DNA of 64,000 nucleotides from Actinernus sp. WN-2022 (GCA_030867875.1 JAOWCC010001589.1:88559537-88623536); one strand, 5' to 3'; counted from the stretch's first letter, positions 43,401 through 56,125 are shown. Program-made: numbers and translations. The notes: generated from the sequence alone by a model not told the origin.

Positions 43401-45570
43401 AGGGCCTTACTTATGATGATGATTATTATTATTATTAAATTTTACTGACTTTTTAGCTTGAACCCTGGAACGAGCTGAGGAGGCGGCTGTATTTCAGGCT
43501 ATTGACTAGACTTGCTCCAAGTCGAACTCGCTGAGTCACTGGGTAAGCGATTACTGGGTCAAAAATCGAGCGCGAGAATCGAAGGGAGAGGCGAGAAGGA
43601 CTTTGAGAAAGTCTAGCTATTGACTTTTGCCATCTAGATCTATAATAATTATTGGGGGGAGGGCTACTATTTGTTGGGGAGGGTCACATTTTTTGAGCGC
43701 AGATAAGGTAGCCTCCTAAAGCAGAAGTAAAACGGAAGTCGCTACGGAGGTCTGCTTTAGGAGACTCAAGTTGGTTGACCCAAAATACATGTATATCATT
43801 TTTGTACTTTATTACATCTCCAACACTGTTGTACTAGTGCAGCAACAGCCGTTAATGTGACTACTAACCGGTAGTATCTTTTGCGTAATAGTAAAACGCG
43901 TAAAAAACAGTAAATAGTAAAAAACATGCAAGTGCATTTTGATAAATAGTGAACGTGTAATTATACTTTACACAGAACTGAAAACTTGTAAAGTTATATT
44001 TGGCTTTGTTGCCTATCTTTCACTGTATGTAAAAGTTAACAAATACTTGAGTCGAAACAAAAAGTTATTCGATTCCGCCGTATGGCAGGGGCAAAACGCA
44101 ATATCGATAAGTCTAACACTGAGCAACAGCAACATCAATTAACTAAAACTATGGTATTAAAGTTTTCATGTATGACACGTAGGTATGATAATAACAACAA
44201 TTAAGTCCAATTTGTCGATATCGATCCAGAACATATTTATCAATATAAGTTTATAGGAGAGGGTCACAAACTTCTGAGCGCACGTTTAGGAGAGGTCAAT
44301 ATATATTAAGCTCTGGTTTGAGGGAGGGCCACAATTTTTAGGCCCGAATTTATAAAAGCTTAGTAGCTCTCCCCCCCCCCCCCCCCCCTATAATTACTGA
44401 CCGCTCCCTTATTGAATAGAAACAGGAGCCCATTACCAGATAGAAATAGGTACCAAGATTCTCTTAAACAGAGATAACGGATTTGCCAAATTGTAGTTTA
44501 CACATGCCGTCTTTCTATAACCTGTTCATAGTTACTATGTATAAACATTAGTTATTTTATACTTGTAATGACGTTATTTCAATAAGTTGATCATGATAGC
44601 CTCTCTTTTCCAGTTGAGGATGCGGGAAGGGAGGAAGGGGAGGAGGGATGGAGGAAAACTTTTTCATTTTCTCCGGGCATAGTCGTGAGCATCATTTTAT
44701 ATATGTCTGCAGTCAAGAAATTTCGAGAATAATAGTCTGACGGGTGACCCCGAAAAGCATTAATCCCTATTTCCGAGTATCAGTATTTTGACGTGACATC
44801 TGATGTCTTGTATGATGCTAGTTATTACTCGGGCCAGGCCGTCGGCCGGCACGAGTCTTAAATCGCAAGTGTTTTTCCTTAATTTTTTATTTGTGTCGAG
44901 TTTTGGCGCCGTCGACCAATCAGATTTCGACTGGTCACGTGACACGTACGTTGCGCCAGCCATGTGACATGTGAACTCCAGGTTTTTCAAGATGGCGGCG
45001 AGTGGGAGTTTTGACTTAGCAAAACCTTTAATATCAGCTGTTTTTTGTGTAAACCAAAGGTTCCTTCAAGTGCAATACCAAGATTTTTGTCTTTTCTAAA
45101 GCTGAGAGGTGTTTCACGGGCTTTGGACGGGAATTTATCACATATTATCCGACATGCTTTAAGATAACTCGTGACAGTCTGCTCTGCGATCAACACTGAC
45201 TATAAAGACAATAGCTTGTAAATGTAAGTAACCGCTAATCTGAACATGGTAACCTTTATACCAATTGGCTGTCGTTGTATTTTTATTTATTGTTATTAAC
45301 CTCTCGAAAGTATAGTAGAAATGACCCGATTTCTCAGTTCTCTGACTGACAGGGGCCTTTTAAAATATTATAATTTATATGCACATGTATTTAAATGTTT
45401 ATAAATCCGGGAACGAAAATCTAGCATGCAGTGAGTTAGTATAAACTGAGTAAGTAATCTGAAATGAAGATTTTTTCAAACGAACAATAAATGACTCTGA
45501 TGTGGAAATCGCATATTTATCTGTGGCGTGTTATTGACACTGGTAAAAACCAATCTTTCCTAAACACAAG
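43401..45570. other. Repeat-rich region without a recognised gene
   Basis: It holds a short foldback at 43704-43772 (CCTCCTAAAGCAGA and TCTGCTTTAGGAG), GGGAGGGTCAC repeats, an 18-bp C tract near 44372-44389, and an inverted copy of the hairpin-module sequence at 44822-44990 (ACTCGGGCCAGGCC, GGCCGGCACGAGTC, then TTATTTGTGTCG and ACCAATCAGA). An AAGATGGCGGCG start at 44991 opens only 35 codons. Confidence 0.45.
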
Positions 45571-45575
45571 ACAGT

Positions 45576-46022
45576 CAGGGAACGTTCACATATCGACTTT
45601 GCCACGTTTAACGTCATTGTTACGTTAAGAGTGGGTGGGTTTAGGCTTGAGTTCGTGACGTTAATTTTTTTTAAATACCAAACATTAATTCCATCGATAT
45701 TTTATAAAATTATTTGAACCAAAATCACACTTTACGTACGATGACTTAAGCTGGTATCGCGACTTTGTTTATGTTTTATATAAACATCTACTTTTTTTAT
45801 AAGAAGACTTTGGTCTTATGAATAGAACATGTTGTACTAAAGCTTATAGAATATTAGCTGTAAGATTTGCTTTAAATGTTGAGCAAAATACAGTGCATTG
45901 CAATCTGCCGTTCCGCAAACGAGTTCCACCCGTGACGTTAAGAGGGGGTGGGTGGGTGGGTATTGACCCTAACGTCACAATGACGTTAAGCGTGGCAAAA
46001 TCGATATGTGAACGTTTCCTTA
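45576..46022. mobile_element. 447-bp MITE with about 50-bp TIRs containing AACGTCA repeats
   Basis: AGGGAACGTTCACATATCGA, CTTTGCCACG and TTTAACGTCATTG on the left mirror CAATGACGTTAAGCGTGG, CAAAATCGATATGTGAACGT and TTCCT on the right. ORFs on both strands at 45818-46030 are TIR read-through, not genes. Confidence 0.75.
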
Positions 46023-47204
46023 CCACCTAACACAAGTATTGACTTTCTATTTTGTTCTATTTCCCGGGTCTATTTACATCTGGCCTGTACCTCTTTGTAT
46101 TTGATTATTATCTCTGGGTTCAGGCATTCTACAGTGTATTATTTTAATGTTTTTTTTTAGAACTGACATAATGATATTATGTATAGAGTAGTGTATTTAT
46201 CATTATTGCAAGTTTATAAAATAAACTGAATTTGGTCCACAACTGAGAGAGTATACTTACATACAAGTGGCATTCTTTCTTTCCCTTCCCCTTTCTTGGT
46301 ACCATTATATATTCATGCAAGCTAGATCTTGTTTCAGTGTTTTCCATCTGAAGTCTGTGGTCCTGGCTTAAGATAACCCTAAGGTTACCTTAAGGACCTA
46401 CCTTCTCATCATTGTATTTCTAATGAGTTATATATAATTATGCCTTATTACTCGTATACATTTCCATCATCTTATGAGAAAATAAATGTAATTGTTGTTG
46501 TTGTTCCTCAGTTCCTGGCGTCAGCATCGTCACTTTCACTCGGTCACGATCAGGAGTACAAGTACTCACAGTTTTAAAGAATTATTTGGGAATGAAATTA
46601 ATCTTGCCCAATGATAGAAAAAAATGAGTGGACATTGCATGTTTCTTTGTGGCCTGCCATTATAAGTTTCAGTCTCCTTCAAGATGTAGAAAATGAGCAC
46701 TAGCACAGTGGCAGCTCACTAATACTAGAAAATGGTGGTCTGTAGTTTACGACCCCAATCAATATCGAAAATATTGTATTGAGAATTTAGCCTGAATTTC
46801 AGCCGTCTCCACTGGTTTGTTATTGAGAATTACAAATAGATCGGACTTTATTATTTTCACATGTATAACAACATTACCTAACTATTCACAATGAATGCCA
46901 ACATTATGTGGAATTTGTTGTTCTAAATTGCTTGATTTCTTGTTGTCGTACTGCACCTGATATAATTACAATGCATCAAATTTGAGTGACTCGATATCGT
47001 GCAGACTACTCAAATCACCATTGCACTTCAATCAACAATACCCATACCAAGTTTTTTTAATAATTCTAACGACCCTCAAGGAACAATAATATTGAAAAGA
47101 AATTAAAGTAATATTAAACTACAGAATTGAAGGAAATTGTGGCTGAAATGTACATGCACAGCATGTATGTATGTGTGTGTTGTGTGTGTATTATGGCTCT
47201 ATCA

Positions 47205-47285
47205 TTTCCAACGCCCCCCCCCCCCCCTGGCATACCATAACCCTAAACCCTAATCTAACCCCCCCCCCCCTCCCCCTCCCCGGAA
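47205..47285. repeat. C tracts with interstitial telomere-like CCCTAA words
   Basis: Two C runs of at least 10 bp flank ACCATAACCCTAAACCCTAA. Further CCCTAA groups are at 48100-48112 and 49485-49535. These are far too short to be a telomere. Confidence 0.6.
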
Positions 47286-47479
47286 TACGTGGGGCATTTG
47301 CACATTGACATTTGACAGACAAGAGCATCAGTAGAGAACCAATTATCTGGCTACTCTACTGAGCACAAACCATGTTGACACAAAATTATGCTAGAACTCT
47401 ATGAAGTACATGCTATAGATGGCCCGAGTTAAGGCCACTCAGGGCCTCTTGTTATGTCAAAAAGTGCTGTTGGTTTACA

Positions 47480-48710
47480 AAATTACTTAAACCGGCAAAC
47501 TAGAGAGCTTTTGTAATGAATTTCAAATAGATGTGAACCTCGAGAAAACCAAAGTGCTTATTTTTAACAATAACGGCAAAAGAATGAACAATTACTGCTT
47601 TTACTATAAAGATAAGGAATTAGAAAATGCAAGAACTTATAAATATCTATTTTTTTTAGAATAAATCTCAAACTTACAATGTCACTTTTTGGTACATTAG
47701 TGAAACCTCTATGGAAGTGAAATATGGGGTGCAGACCAATCAGAAATATCAAACAGAGACAACTTGGAGGTCGTTCACATCAAATTTTGCAAGATGTTAC
47801 TTGGAGCCGGAAAATACTCAAGCAACAACGCGTGCCGTGCAGAGCTAGGTCGATTTCCCCTAAATGTGGGTGCAAAACATAGATGCATAAAATTATGGGA
47901 TAAAACTTGTTGATCTAGATAACGTTCATGATCAAAAATTATCTTACTGTATCTGTCATAAAACAAAAAAACGAAAATAACGAAGCGTACTGGAGTAAGA
48001 AAGTCAAAGAAATATAATTTCATTGCGGCTTTGGAAATCTTTGGTATGATCAAGACAATATATTACTCAACAAAAAGTATGGCTTAAGCACATCAAAAAA
48101 CCCTAACCCTAAGAGATAATGAATTTCAACACTGGCTAAGCGAAGTTTATAATGATGATAGGAATTAAAGACCCCAACAGCGAAATAAATTAAGAACATA
48201 CCGCTTATTTAAAACAACATATACATACGAGAATTACCTTACAGAACTGTTAAAAACTGAAACACAGAACGGCCCTAACTAGACTAAGAATTAGTAATCA
48301 CAACCTGGCAATAGAAAAAGGAAGACACGTATACGCAAGATCATACAAAAAACCGGAAGAACGAATCTGTTTAAAATGTCAAAAAGATATCGAAGACGAA
48401 ATGCACTTCTTGATAAAATGCCCAATTTATAATAAGCTAAGAAAAAAATTATTTTCAACATTTAGACTTGCCAAAAATACTCCGAAACAATTGTTTCTCG
48501 CACTGATAAACCCACAAAAAAAACTCCAAAGGGCATCAGCTAAATATGTTTACGATTGTTTTAAAAAAAGAGAGGAGACGTTCGATAATATAATTATAAA
48601 GTCAAATGTAAATTATTGTAAAATTATCTTTTTAAATTATGGTAACACTAACGTTCTTTGGAACAAACAATCAATGTACAACGTTTGTACACGATCCAAA
48701 TAAAATGCAT
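47480..48710 (+). mobile_element. 5'-truncated LINE, family X (RT C-terminal domain), degenerate
   Basis: Coding traces read ELFCNEFQIDVNLEKTKVLI (RT thumb), an IWGADQSE-type motif near 47730, RTYRLFKTTYTYENYLTEL near 48190-48250, and a Cys-His motif (CLKCQKDIEDEMHFLIKC) at about 48370-48420. The last open part, 48401-48703, ends with AKYVYDCFKKREE. Stops and frameshifts abound. The same C-terminal signature occurs at 54873-55656 on the other strand. Confidence 0.75.
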
Positions 48711-49427
48711 GTATATGTATGTATGTGTACGTATGTATGTATGATGTAGCCTGCGATCTGCAAGCGCTGTTCGTAACATTATTATGCTAGCTGTTAATTT
48801 GTTGACCATTTTCGTAATTGCTTATCTTCCCCTTCTATAGATCTCTTACAAGTGCCGATTGTGTATGTTTTGTTTCTTAGTAAAGAGAGCGCTGCACCAG
48901 CTGCAAAAGTCCTCGTATTTTGCACTAACAGACTCTGTCTGACGAGAAGGGGTCCACAGGGGAACCTTGATAAATGATAAACTAATGACTATATCACGGA
49001 AAACAAAGCTCTAGTTCAACATTGCTGATAGCCCAAGGGTTGATCGATGTGTACTGTGTGTATGTATCGTTTTTCTTTTGCATACAGAGCTGTTTTTAAC
49101 ATAAAAGCCAGGTAAAACGTTATCAAGCCTCAGTTATTTTTCATTTTAGATGCTGGCTCTAACACTATAAGACGCGTGAATAAGTTCATGTCTGCATGAT
49201 AGTGTTTGGAATGTTCTTGTCGATGTGCTCTCTTCCGTACAACTGCACTTGCATAACACAAAACATACATTTCTAAATATGAGTTTATTAGTATATCATA
49301 CATAATCTTATATTCTGCATCCCTTCATTTACCATGCTTTTCCCGCAGAGAGCCATGTACAAAGCAGAACACTTTAAAATATACTAATAAATAATGACTA
49401 ATTGAAGCGTGTACACATCGACATGCA

Positions 49428-49641
49428 GCGGGTGTAATTTACAGGTCATGTCACAGGTCAGGTAGTTAATTCTAAGACAAATCCTAACCCTATAACCACA
49501 AACCTAACCCTAACCACAAACCTAACCCTAACCATCGGACGAGTTCACAGGTAAACGACGGGTTCTCACTCACCTAGAGCAAGGGTTCACAGTAAACAAG
49601 AAGTGACCTGACCTGTGACCTGACCTGTACGTTACACCCGC
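49428..49641. mobile_element. 214-bp MITE with about 36-bp TIRs
   Basis: GCGGGTGTAATTTACAGGTC plus ATGTCACAGGTCAGGT matches in reverse ACCTGACCTGTGACCTGACC plus TGTACGTTACACCCGC. The interior has a CCTAACCCTAACCACAAA repeat. Target duplication unclear. Confidence 0.8.
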
Positions 49642-50388
49642 CGCATCAACATGTGACTTGGTGCACATTATTTCGCGCGATACTCGCCAACGCCAGGATG
49701 ATGTAGAGTGATGTAACATCGGTGTTTTGTCAGTGTGGAACTCACTCAGAGTAACCAAACTTGCGCAGTAACAACTTTAATTCACACGACGCCGGCTTTT
49801 AAAAATTCATTGAGCTCTGAAATTCGTAAAATTTATTTATTGCTAGTAAACTGATTCTAAGAAATGCAGTGCCGCTTTGTGCGTCAAAAAAATCAAGACC
49901 ATCATCAAATTATCAAGCTCAAATATGCGAAAAACACTTGTGTTATGGGTGTGTTACGTCTACAAGTGAATTAAGAAGTCTTATTACGATGTCCCATATG
50001 CAAGCAATGAAAGAAACCCTTAGCTTAAAATACGGGAGTCATTTTAATCGGCATCTCTTGCACCGAGTACACACTAACGAATCACTCGAAACCCAAACGG
50101 CAGGGAACCCTGAAGATAAGCTCCCCATCTATCAGATGAAGGGAACATCCTGGTTAATATGATTATTTGCCAAAATGCTGAAGGAAGAACGTAACTTAAC
50201 GTTTAACTGATCATATTTAGATTTCAGTAACGTAACCATTGCAATAACTGTTTTACTTGTAAGAGAAAAAAAAATCTTTAGAAACTATACATTGCAGAGC
50301 CGCCAAACGTATTTTTAATCTCTCAAGGGATATGCCAACAGTAGATGGTTTGAGTACTGCTAAATGGGACAGCCTATTTTTAAGTACT

Positions 50389-50460
50389 GTTTAAAACACG
50401 AACAGCAGTGTTTTATCAATTTTTAGACTTGATAAAACACGTGCTGTGAGTGTTTTAAAC
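50389..50460. repeat. Short foldback, GTTTAAAACAC arms
   Basis: GTTTAAAACACGAACAGCAG with GTGTTTTATCAA is mirrored by TTGATAAAACACGTGCTGTG and AGTGTTTTAAAC, leaving a loop of under 10 bp. Confidence 0.7.
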
Positions 50461-50657
50461 GGCTTCAAAAATGCTTTAAGAATGCAATGAAAGAAAGACG
50501 CACATCTCAAGGGAATGATTACTTAACGAACCATTGAACCTTTGTATTCACAACGCCATGCAAAATATTCGAGTAATCACCGCCTGCAATTACGAACATC
50601 TCAAGGGAAGGACATGAAGAAATTACCATACTATGTTGTTTGAAGCGGCGTTTCGCA

Positions 50658-50782
50658 ATGCAAGAAGAACCTGCACTTGAAGGATTTGGTGTCGTGGTTT
50701 ACCTCGATAAAGTTCAAGACTTGGAAAGCGATGTGACTGACATGACGGCAGACTCTAAATTTTTGACTCCGGCACAAAATAT
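50658..50782 (+). CDS. Possible first coding exon of an unknown gene
   Basis: ATG at 50658 opens 41 codons (MQEEPALEGFGVVVYLDKVQ then acidic DLESDVTDMTADSKFLTPAQ) and ends at a strong donor AATAT/GTAAGT in phase 2. The composition is protein-like and not repeat-like. The frame is also open upstream of the ATG for at least 20 codons, and no downstream exon was recognised, so the gene call rests on the ORF and donor alone. Confidence 0.3.
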
Positions 50783-51189
50783 GTAAGTTTAATACACGTT
50801 TTTATTATTTTACGGCTTTGAGTTTGGTTTAATAATTGGAACTAAACAGTGGCTCGGTAAACTAGTAATGGTAGTTGGATAACTTCATTTTAATAATATT
50901 ATCTGTGTATCTCGGTAGTCTGCTGATATTAGTAAATTTAGTGCAAAATTTATTATCTAGGTACCTTATGTTCCGTGTACTTTTTGCTATCAGTGAATTC
51001 TTAATTAGGATGAAACTTTATATAAAATTTCATGTTCATTAGTATTCTTTATATAAAACGTTCATCCTTATTAGCAATTCAATGAGAAAGCTGAAACATC
51101 AATAGAAATTCCATTGTCTCAATCATTAACCCCGTTTCCCCCTGGAACAGAATTCAAATCCCTCCGCGGGCCTTTTAGAATGATGAGAT

Positions 51190-51600
51190 TTTATCAGGTA
51201 TAAAGGAACATGCACGTGACTGATTTGCTTCATCTGATTATTCATGGCTTTTTGAAGTATAAATTGAGCTTAGCAAAATTAACATACAAGATATACAATG
51301 GTTTAACACCGATTACCATGTCACACATCATTGATAAGCCCGATAATAATTATAATTTTAGAAATGCCAATAAACTTAAGGTGCCAAGGTTCAATACATA
51401 TTTTATAAAAACTCTATAGCCCACAGAGGTTCCATAGTTTGGAATGTTCTAACAGCGCACTTATCCGACGACACACTATCTGTCAAATCATACGGGAAAA
51501 TGGCCAAGAGGGTTAACACACTTCGCAACCTGGACTTTAGTGCACCCTCTGTACAGTTTATCCCTGATTTTAACGAACATTTTCGATATTATTAGCTGTC
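51190..51600 (+). mobile_element. LINE 3' coding fragment
   Basis: Reads KYKLSLAKLTYKIYNGLTPI, then NFRNANKLKVPRFNTYFIKT, a stop or frameshift, and SIVWNVLTAHLSDDTLSVKS, typical of the C-terminal end of CR1/Rex-type ORF2 (normally WNSLP). It is 5'-truncated and disrupted. Confidence 0.7.
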
Positions 51601-53900
51601 ACTAATTACATGTACATTTTATATCATATCATATATACCGTAACCGTGCTTCAAGTAGATTTTTTAGATTTCTGTATTATCACACAATTTTTATAGCCTT
51701 TAATTAATATTAATGTTAAGCTGATTTTTAGAGTTTTAATAGTTGACACATCGTTAACAGTTGTTATTGCTTGTCAGTTGACGTCACCCGTTCGGCCGCC
51801 GTTTCCATGAGTATTTTGTGTCGTCATGTTTTGTAATAATTAGGATCACTATTTGATTCTGCACTGCCTCAAAGTGTGCAGCTTTTGACCTCATAGTTGA
51901 TCTCAGTTTATCACGTGCAGGACTGATTTTATTTCTTTTCATATTCGTCCCCAGTCCCTTTCAAGTAAGCCTCCGTATGTTTGTTATGATGCACCAGTTC
52001 CCAGTTTCCCATCCAAGGACCGACGATGATTGGTTCAAGCTCGTACGCCTCGGCGTCCTGTTGAAATAATGCATTTGACAGCTATCACCCTACACGACGA
52101 TTTGTTGTAGATATCTTTAGGAGATCTAGATGAACGTACATTCGAGGGAGGATTAAGGTCATGTACGGAAGGCATTCAAGGCTAGCAGTACTTTAGTACT
52201 TTTCTAGTGATGTAAGGAATAAAGAATCGAAAGCCCTGACTTCTTCATATGGATAATCTGATATCACTGATTCCCTCGTTAAAGTTATTTCAAGGAGAAG
52301 TGCACTGATGCGTAATTTAAACAAACAGCTAAAACAACAGGCTGTACGGGAGACAGGAAAGAAAGCTGCGCATCTTGCAGAGTGGCGAGCCTCGGTATGA
52401 AACAATACGTCCATGTACTACACGTGCCACGTTACCATTTCGGACGAGTTTTCCACGGCATGCCGGTCAGTGTTTGAAAACGTCTCCCAGTCTATCTGGT
52501 GATTGGGGTCTTTGGATGTTCGCATGAGGACGTTGTCCTGACAAGAATAAAAAAAATCAATCAATCTTTAAAATTCCATTTTTTTAAAGACAGATTGCTA
52601 CGAGCGGTTGCCGGAGAAGAGTAATGGCTCAGGGCCACCAATCGGCCACTTTAGGCTAAATATCTGTTGGGATGAAAAAGTTTGTCTATAGTTTTCTGTA
52701 ATTGGAAAACGTAGGCTAAACTTTTCGGAATTTTCTTAAATTTGCGAGTACAGATATTTTGGGCTACAGTTTTCGGAACATCGACGGATAAAGAAAAAAG
52801 ATGAATATGCTCGTAAAAAAATCGGTAAATTTCTACGCTTTTCGATTTCTCGAATATCGCAAAACATCAAAACACTTACAGGTCACATATTAGTGAATGC
52901 GGAGTATTTCGAAATACCTGGTTAACACCTGAGATTTTCGGATGCAGTTTTTCTCCTTTCAAATTCGACAACCAATTTACAGTCCCCAGAAGTTTCGGTG
53001 TAATCAGTGAAAGCTAAGATTCTGAGAAAAAGGGTACCTAAAATGTTCTGTCACTGATCGACAAAATGTCAGAATCTTATGTTTTCGTCAAGGCCTCTCC
53101 CACACCTTAGAATTTCGGAATGACAATGAAAGCGCCCTAAAATATTCGAGACTGTCCAAGTTTCACTACTGATATAGGTTCACTGAACAGATAAAAGTTT
53201 ACCAGCGCAGTTTGAAATTCATTTAGTTAGCGTTAAAAGTGCTTTAGAAGTAATATAATGGCATAGTAAAGCATTTTAATAGCGAATACTCTCATTGGGT
53301 GCCCCTGATGGCTACGTGACTGAGGGTTTGAAGGCGATCATTCAGTTATAATATTGAGTTCTTACAATTCTGACAAAATTCACCGATTTACACACGGTAC
53401 GATTTCATCATGCGACTCCATTTCACTGTACGCATGCAAACGACAACGACAAACGTAGGGATGTTCAGTTACACGACTAATTCATGTCGTCGGTGATCGT
53501 GAGGCAAGTATAGGTTGCATGCCAGACACGTAAGCTGAAATCGCACTGAGTAAATTAACCGATAATTAATCAGTCCCACCTTGAGTCCGTATAAACCGGC
53601 AATTTGGCTTGTCAGCGACCACCCATCGCAAGTCAAAACTACAACGAATTTTGTCTGAGTAATTCTCAAGGCCGGCCGAGAAGCAAAACAATTACTCGGT
53701 TATGAAAACAACATAAAAGGCTCTCTCCTTATCCTGGGGCTGGTATTACGAGTAAACTGATTTTACAGAGGATCAAGGGCGGAAAGCAACTGAGATACTC
53801 CAGCCTGGAAAATGGGACAACTGGTTTGTTCGTTGCGGTTAATTTCTACTCTAAAAAGAGGGTGTATATGCACGCTAGTCCCTCAGGCACGAACAGTTCA
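51601..53900. other. Region without a recognised gene
   Basis: No long ORF, no clear exon and no strong repeat. Several short ORFs (52193-52414, 53469-53669 minus) lack domains. Words such as TTTTCGGA/TCCGAAAA recur at 52680-53120. Confidence 0.4.
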
Positions 53901-53907
53901 ACAACAA

Positions 53908-54320
53908 CAACAACACATTTATTTCTATACCGTATTTTAATATTACATTGGATTATAAAAAGGTAAATGAAATAAGTACTGTATAGGTTACCTGAAATAA
54001 CTATTAGAGCTAATAATAATATATAAATTTATAAAGCGCTAAAAACTATAAATATTCTAAAGCGCTATCTATAAAATACAACAGCTGTATTATATATAAA
54101 AAAAAAAAAAAGAACTAACTGACTAGCTGACTAACTAAGTAAATATATAAATAAATATACATGTATACTGTGTTAAAAGTTCTTAATGAAAAGTATGTCT
54201 TGAGTGGGTTCTTAAATGAGTCAATGGAGGAGGAACGACGTACATCGGGAGGAAGATTGTTCCAAACTTTGCAAAGGCCCCATCACCCAGTGTCTTGTGG
54301 GTAGTCGAAGGAATGAGTAG
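53908..54320 (-). mobile_element. CR1/L2-like LINE 3' end
   Basis: Minus-strand reading gives WNNLPPDVRRSSSIDSFKNP then LKTYFSLRTF, followed by an AT-rich UTR with GCGCTTTAGAATATTTATAG and a GTT microsatellite tail at 53908-53925. It is 5'-truncated. Confidence 0.8.
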
Positions 54321-54355
54321 CAGATCGTAATCATTGGAGTCAGGCATCCTAATTT

Positions 54356-54598
54356 AATTTTTTAACGGGACTTGAAACATGAATCATAGGGGCTGATCAA
54401 AGCCAGGACCCGGCTAATCCACAGATCAGATCGAATTTGAATTAAGCGTGCTGGTTTTTGTGGAGGGAGGAAAACCGGAGGAAAACCCGTGGAGCAAGGG
54501 CGAGATACCAACAAACTCAACTCACATATGGCGCCTAGTCCGGGGATCGAACCTGGGCCACAGAGGTGACAGGCTTAACCACTGCGTCACCCCAGCTT
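54356..54598 (-). mobile_element. tRNA-derived SINE, third family
   Basis: On the minus strand the head from 54598 reads AGCTGGGGTGACGCAGTGGT (A box) with GGTTCGATCCCC (B box at 54541-54552), then a body with GAGTTTGTTGGTATCTCGCC and GGTTTTCCTCCGGTTTTCC. A body-only fragment is at 6110-6211. Anticodon region is degenerate. Confidence 0.8.
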
Positions 54599-54603
54599 CC
54601 CGA

Positions 54604-54825
54604 TGTAGGTCTTGCCGTAATTTGCCCACTCATACGAAATCCACTCTATTGAATATGAACGTCACGGCGTGTCGTACAGTAACCATGCCGTAAGTCATTG
54701 CCGTAACTTGCCCACTCATACGAAATCCACTCTATTGAATATGAACGTCACGGCATGTCGTAAAGTAACCATGCCGTAAGTCATTGCCGTAACTTGCCCA
54801 CTCATACGAAATCCACTTCTCTTCT
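54604..54825 (+). repeat. Tandem TTGCCGTAACTTGCCCACTC repeat, MITE-derived
   Basis: About 85-bp units contain TTGCCGTAACTTGCCCACTC, ATACGAAATCCACTCTATTG and AACGTCACGGC; two full units plus a partial third. The terminal motif matches the palindromic MITE at 20006-20203. Confidence 0.85.
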
Positions 54826-54872
54826 CTCCATGTTTCTTAGTGTGATATATCTCTGTTAGTTGGGAACAGGCA

Positions 54873-55656
54873 TCATTGCGTTAGAGCTTCAGCTCTGATG
54901 TTGAAGCAGTTATAAATGAATTTTGCTGAAAGACTAGAGATTCTACTGTCAGGGTTCATGATTGTGCATAATAGGCTATTTTCATATCGGTGTGCCGTAT
55001 TTATATTACATTTATTCTTTAGTGAAGCATAGAATTCCTTCCTTAGGTTTTCATATTTCTTGCACTTCAAGACAAAGTGGGTTTCATCCTCAATCTCCGA
55101 GAGGCAGAAATGGCATAATCTTTCCTCGATTGGTTTGTATGGTCTTGCATACCTTCCTTTTTCGATCTCTAGTTTGTGGTTGCTTATTCTTAGCCTTAAT
55201 TGTTAGTGCTATTCTGTGCTTCACATTGTCTACTTCCTTCAAGTAATTTTCTAATTCGTAAGATTTCTTGAATATTCTGTATGTTCTTAACTTATTTCGC
55301 TGATTTGAATTACTTCTCGAGTCATTATGGATCTCGCTGTACCAGTTTTGGCATTCAACGTCTCGTATCCTTTGTTTTAGTTTGCTAGCGAGTGCTGTGT
55401 AATTGGTTATATTATTCTGTTCTAGCCACAGATTGCCAAAGCCGAGGTGACATATTATGCTTCTTATCTTTTGGCACCAGACCATGGGCTTGAGTAAGAG
55501 TCTGGAGTCAGCGTAAGCCTCGGTTGCCAATTTTGTATTATCCACATTTTCCAGTTTTAGCCAATATTTAATACTTCGGAATATCGCTTCGCCTTTAAGT
55601 GGGAGTCTGCCTACACAATACGACATCTTCCTCAAAATTAATGTCTGAAAATACAA
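54873..55656 (-). mobile_element. 5'-truncated LINE, family X C-terminal region
   Basis: The 188-codon ORF at 55656-55090 (SYCVGRLPLKGEAIFRSIKY ... RNKLRTYRIFKKSYELENYL) continues after a frameshift as DETHFVLKCKKYENLRKEF and AKFIYNCFNIRAEA (55070-54873). Order and motifs match 47480-48710, so both belong to one family. Confidence 0.8.
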
Positions 55657-55719
55657 CCAAATGTTATCGTGTTATGTTGAATACCTCGGGGGTATCAAAG
55701 AAGTCACTCCCCGCACATA

Positions 55720-55824
55720 CCGTTTATGTACAAATCGGCTTGGTAAGCTAGTGACCTATCCGGCGGCCACCTCAACGGCACCGGATAGGTCACTAGCTCA
55801 CCAAGCCGATTTGTACATAAACGG
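55720..55824. repeat. Near-perfect foldback, about 45-bp arms
   Basis: CCGTTTATGTACAAATCGGC, TTGGT and AGCTAGTGACCTATCCGG mirror CCGGATAGGTCACTAGCTC, ACCAAGCCGATTTGTACATA and AACGG, with one mismatch seen. The loop is about 15 bp. It is followed by a long C run near 55837-55853. Confidence 0.9.
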
Positions 55825-55859
55825 CATTTGATATCCCCCCCCCCCCCCCCCCAACCCCA

Positions 55860-56125
55860 AACATGCAGTGACCACGAGTATCTCATTGGCATCGTCTGAG
55901 AAGTAAGCATTATCTGGAAAGAAACCAAACATGCAGTGACCACGAGAATCTCATTGGCATCGTCTGAGAAGTAAGCATTATCTGGAGAGAAACCAAACAT
56001 GCATGCAGTGACCACGAGAATCTCATTGGCATCGTCTGAGAAGTAAGCATTATCTGGAGAGAAACCAAACATGCAGTGACCACGAGAATCTCATTGGCAT
56101 CGTCTGAGAAGTAAGCCTGATTATC
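55860..56125 (+). repeat. 68-bp tandem repeat, four units
   Basis: Units contain CATGCAGTGACCACGAGAAT, CTCATTGGCATCGTCTGAGA and AGTAAGCATTATCTGGAGAG. The third unit starts with CATGCATG (4-bp slippage). The last unit is interrupted by a 53-bp palindrome. Confidence 0.9.

Noticed and set aside
44992..45099. AAGATGGCGGCG start with a 35-codon ORF
   Set aside because: Good initiation context but the ORF stops quickly, no donor in frame, and the flank is a repeat family copy.
49485..49540. Interstitial telomere
   Set aside because: Only a few CCTAACCCTAACC words inside a MITE with TIRs; not a telomeric block.
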